Assembly (NCBI GenBank): GCA_003150315.1
Contig: QAML01000107.1
Span: forward strand, 1-22,470
Source of the DNA: Prevotellaceae bacterium
GTDB taxonomy: Bacteria; Bacteroidota; Bacteroidia; Bacteroidales; Bacteroidaceae
Direction: 5' to 3'
DNA: 22,470 nt
Shown: one piece after another, positions 20,289-22,470 of the stretch
Layout of the letters: every line of letters begins with the position of its first letter
How positions within the stretch are numbered: the stretch's first letter is position 1
Translations under genes and position numbers: made by a program
The notes under the pieces: generated by a model
The model's database searches: none
Told to the model about the DNA's origin: nothing
Seen by the model: the letters and a program-made list of their open reading frames with translations, nothing else

Positions 20289-22337
20289 ATGAAACTTTCA
20301 AATTTCAAAATCAAGCTACTCCGAACTTTCACGGCGGCTTTTGCCGTTGCGTCTTTTTGGAGTTGCTCCGACAAAGTCGATTCTTCAAATCTTTTTGTCT
20401 TTGAAGGAGAAACCGTTGCCAATTATCTTGAAGACACCGAGGGATATTCGATGTTTTCCCAACTGACAAAACGAGTAAAAACCGGCAGAAAAACCGACTC
20501 GCGAGTATATTCGTTGCTCGCAGCACGCGGAAACTACACTGTTTTTGCCCCGAGCGACAAAGCCGTTCAGCAGTTCATAGACTCCGTGTACGAAAAAAAC
20601 AATTACAGTCTTGACAGCATAACTTACGAAATGGCCGAATACATTGTAAGAAACGCCATTATCGACAATCAGGACCAGAAAGGACTCAAGACAACCGACT
20701 TCGTAATCGGCGCACTTGAAACGCGAAGCCTCGATGACCGTTACATTATGATTTCGTTCGACACTCTGAACGCCAAAACCGTTGTGGTGGTTAACGAGAA
20801 GTCAAGAATAGAAAATCCGGACGTTGAATGCAGCAACGGATACATACAAGGCGTGGACCGCGTGCTTCAGCCGTCAAACGACAAGCTGCCCGACCTTATC
20901 AAGGGTGCTCCAAACATGAAAATATTCAGTCGTCTGCTTGAGGAAACGGGATTTGCCGACTCCATGAACCTGGTTCGCGACGAGGACTACGAAGTTAATC
21001 ATGCCGAATACGGACCCAATCTCGACAAAACGGCACAGATTCCCAACCCTGACCACAGATATTACGGATTCACAGCCTTTGTTGAAACCGACAGTGTGTT
21101 TATGGAGCAATGGGGAGTGAGTGCGCCCGACTATAGAAACGATGTTTTCGTAAACTGGCAGAGTGTACTCTCGGTCATAAAGGAACAATGTCTCAAGGTT
21201 TACCCCGGCGCAACAGCCGAAGACCTTAAAGACCCCAACAACGCCGTTCACCAGTTTGTGGCATACCATCTTGTTCCCGCAAGAATGAGCTGGGAGAAAA
21301 TGGTGATTCACATGCTCGAAATGGGATACGGATTCAGCAACCCCAACAACCTTACCATTGACTGCCACGAGTATTACGAGACAATGGGAGGCTATCATCG
21401 CCTCATGAAAATCTCGGAAGGAAGACAAACGGACGGTAAACGCATAAATCGCCACTGCACCTACGACCGCGACACTTACGATGAATTGTTTGTGGATCGC
21501 GAAGGCGTGAGAATTTTACCAGACAACGGCAAAGTGGCAAACAATGCGCTCAACGGCTTTTACTATCCTATAGACAACATACTCGTTTACGATGACGACG
21601 TGCCCGGCGTTGTGCTCAACGAACGAATCCGCTGGGATTTCTCATCCCTCTTCTCCGAACTCATAAGCAACGGTCTGCGCCGCATAAAGGATGCCGGACA
21701 GCACGCAGTGCCCAACAACTATTTCGAACGCATGGATGTGTCCGACGAAAGCTGGCTTGTTTATCTGCCATACCACGGACCAAACAGCCAATGCAACTAT
21801 CAGGCAGACGAAATGAACATTCGCGGACAGTATGACCTTACGTTCCGTCTGCCGCCCGTTCCATTTGAAGGCACATGGCAGTTCCGCATCTGCGCACCGT
21901 GTAACGCCGGTTTCGGAATGGCCCAATTCTATTTAGGCAAGGAGAAATATAATCTCCAAGCCATAGGTTTGCCGGTCGATCTACGTTTGCCGCTCTCCAA
22001 TCCCAGCATCGGGTGGGAACCGGATGACGATGATCCGGAAGTTACAAGGCAGATAGACAAGAACATGCTTAACCACGGATATATCAAACCGCCACGCCAC
22101 GACGGAATATCACGTAACGGAGCACCCGTAACCGAATCCATGCGAAACTCAACCACTTATCGCGCCAACCTGCGCGTGCGCAAGATTGTTTGGACGGGCA
22201 ACATGAAACCCGAAGAGACCATGTATCTCCGCGTGAAATCGGTGTTGACTAACCCGTTTGCCTGCTTCTTGCTCGACTATATGGAATGGGTGCCCAAAAA
22301 CGTGTATAACGGCGTTGAAGAAGAAGATCAATGGTAA
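20289..22337 (+). CDS. FAS1 (fasciclin) domain lipoprotein
   Basis: 682-aa predicted lipoprotein: leader and lipobox FWSC (Cys26). Two fasciclin domains are visible. The first (about 35-195) has SLLAARGNYTVFAPSDKAVQQF and closes with SNGYIQGVDRVLQP. The second (about 205-435) begins APNMKIFSRLLEETG, includes YGFTAFVETDSVFMEQWG and HQFVAYHLVPARM, and closes with NALNGFYYPIDNILVYDD. The region from about 440 to the end is a beta-rich module of unknown family. In Bacteroidetes such proteins flank SusC/SusD pairs and are thought to help glycan binding at the surface. Co-oriented with the preceding gene (29-nt gap). A SusC-like gene would be expected downstream but lies outside the window if present. 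Confidence 0.88.
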   Translation: MKLSNFKIKLLRTFTAAFAVASFWSCSDKVDSSNLFVFEGETVANYLEDTEGYSMFSQLTKRVKTGRKTDSRVYSLLAARGNYTVFAPSDKAVQQFIDSVYEKNNYSLDSITYEMAEYIVRNAIIDNQDQKGLKTTDFVIGALETRSLDDRYIMISFDTLNAKTVVVVNEKSRIENPDVECSNGYIQGVDRVLQPSNDKLPDLIKGAPNMKIFSRLLEETGFADSMNLVRDEDYEVNHAEYGPNLDKTAQIPNPDHRYYGFTAFVETDSVFMEQWGVSAPDYRNDVFVNWQSVLSVIKEQCLKVYPGATAEDLKDPNNAVHQFVAYHLVPARMSWEKMVIHMLEMGYGFSNPNNLTIDCHEYYETMGGYHRLMKISEGRQTDGKRINRHCTYDRDTYDELFVDREGVRILPDNGKVANNALNGFYYPIDNILVYDDDVPGVVLNERIRWDFSSLFSELISNGLRRIKDAGQHAVPNNYFERMDVSDESWLVYLPYHGPNSQCNYQADEMNIRGQYDLTFRLPPVPFEGTWQFRICAPCNAGFGMAQFYLGKEKYNLQAIGLPVDLRLPLSNPSIGWEPDDDDPEVTRQIDKNMLNHGYIKPPRHDGISRNGAPVTESMRNSTTYRANLRVRKIVWTGNMKPEETMYLRVKSVLTNPFACFLLDYMEWVPKNVYNGVEEEDQW

Positions 22338-22470
22338 ATTAACAGGTTAAAAAAACGCCCTCCCTAATTTTTTGGTTTCGGACTATCTAGCTGAGAAGTA
22401 AGAGGTTACCGTTTGGCGCGATGCGGATAGGTAACGATTTAGAAATGAGCGGAGTGCTTTGAAGTACATC
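22338..22470. other. Window end, non-coding
   Basis: No gene starts here. GTTACC (22405-22410) and GGTAAC (22430-22435) form a 6-bp inverted pair with a 19-nt loop. A short A-run/T-run pair (22349-22371) might be a weak terminator. No TAnnTTTG box is visible. Confidence 0.4.

Noticed and set aside
1..22470. Insertion sequences, integrases or phage genes
   Set aside because: No transposase, integrase or structural phage motif is seen on either strand.

Overview
The window looks like a chromosomal segment of a Bacteroidales bacterium (Bacteroides/Prevotella/Muribaculaceae-type). The reasons are repeated Bacteroidetes -7 promoter boxes (TAnnTTTG, several with an upstream TTTG 19-20 nt away), family content almost confined to this order (DUF4199, DUF6048, DUF6452, DUF4886, DUF4248, FAS1 lipoproteins), many lipoproteins with Cys lipoboxes, and weak Shine-Dalgarno signals. 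Family names come from memory of motifs; no database search was run.

Layout: 12-238 holds a long rod-like inverted repeat that looks like a structured RNA (possibly 6S). Next come an isolated promoter and a possible 30-aa ORF. A seven-gene minus-strand operon runs from 5872 down to 791: DUF4199 membrane protein, GT2 glycosyltransferase, DUF6452 lipoprotein, DUF6048 outer-membrane-type protein, MntP manganese exporter, ApbE flavin transferase and a Crp/Fnr regulator. A minus-strand fimbrillin/DUF1566-like lipoprotein (7391-5967) is divergent from a secreted DUF4886 SGNH-type protein (7616-8446). Then follow a gamma-carbonic-anhydrase-like protein, tRNA-Lys and an AI-2E-type permease (all minus), a plus-strand lipoprotein, a minus-strand pair (unknown 213-aa protein plus DUF4248) divergent from a WYL regulator, a minus-strand pair (secreted 387-aa protein plus Tat-type Gfo/Idh/MocA oxidoreductase), and finally a plus-strand SRP RNA/tRNA-Thr unit followed by a secreted glycosidase-like protein and a two-FAS1 lipoprotein that may open a polysaccharide-utilisation locus.

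The strongest unexplained signal is a dispersed intergenic element present five times (639-743, 8560-8643, 11704-11787, 14088-14171, 17171-17254). Each copy is a spacer-free tiling of four or five 21-bp units built as 9 nt + GGC (or GCC) + 9 nt, with AAAAT/ATTTT at unit boundaries. The GGC/GCC cores are spaced by exactly 21 bp in every copy, while single units occur in either orientation. A copy sits in every convergent gene junction of the window, at the 3' end of the seven-gene operon, and in one unusually long divergent gap. I do not recognise it as a named repeat family.
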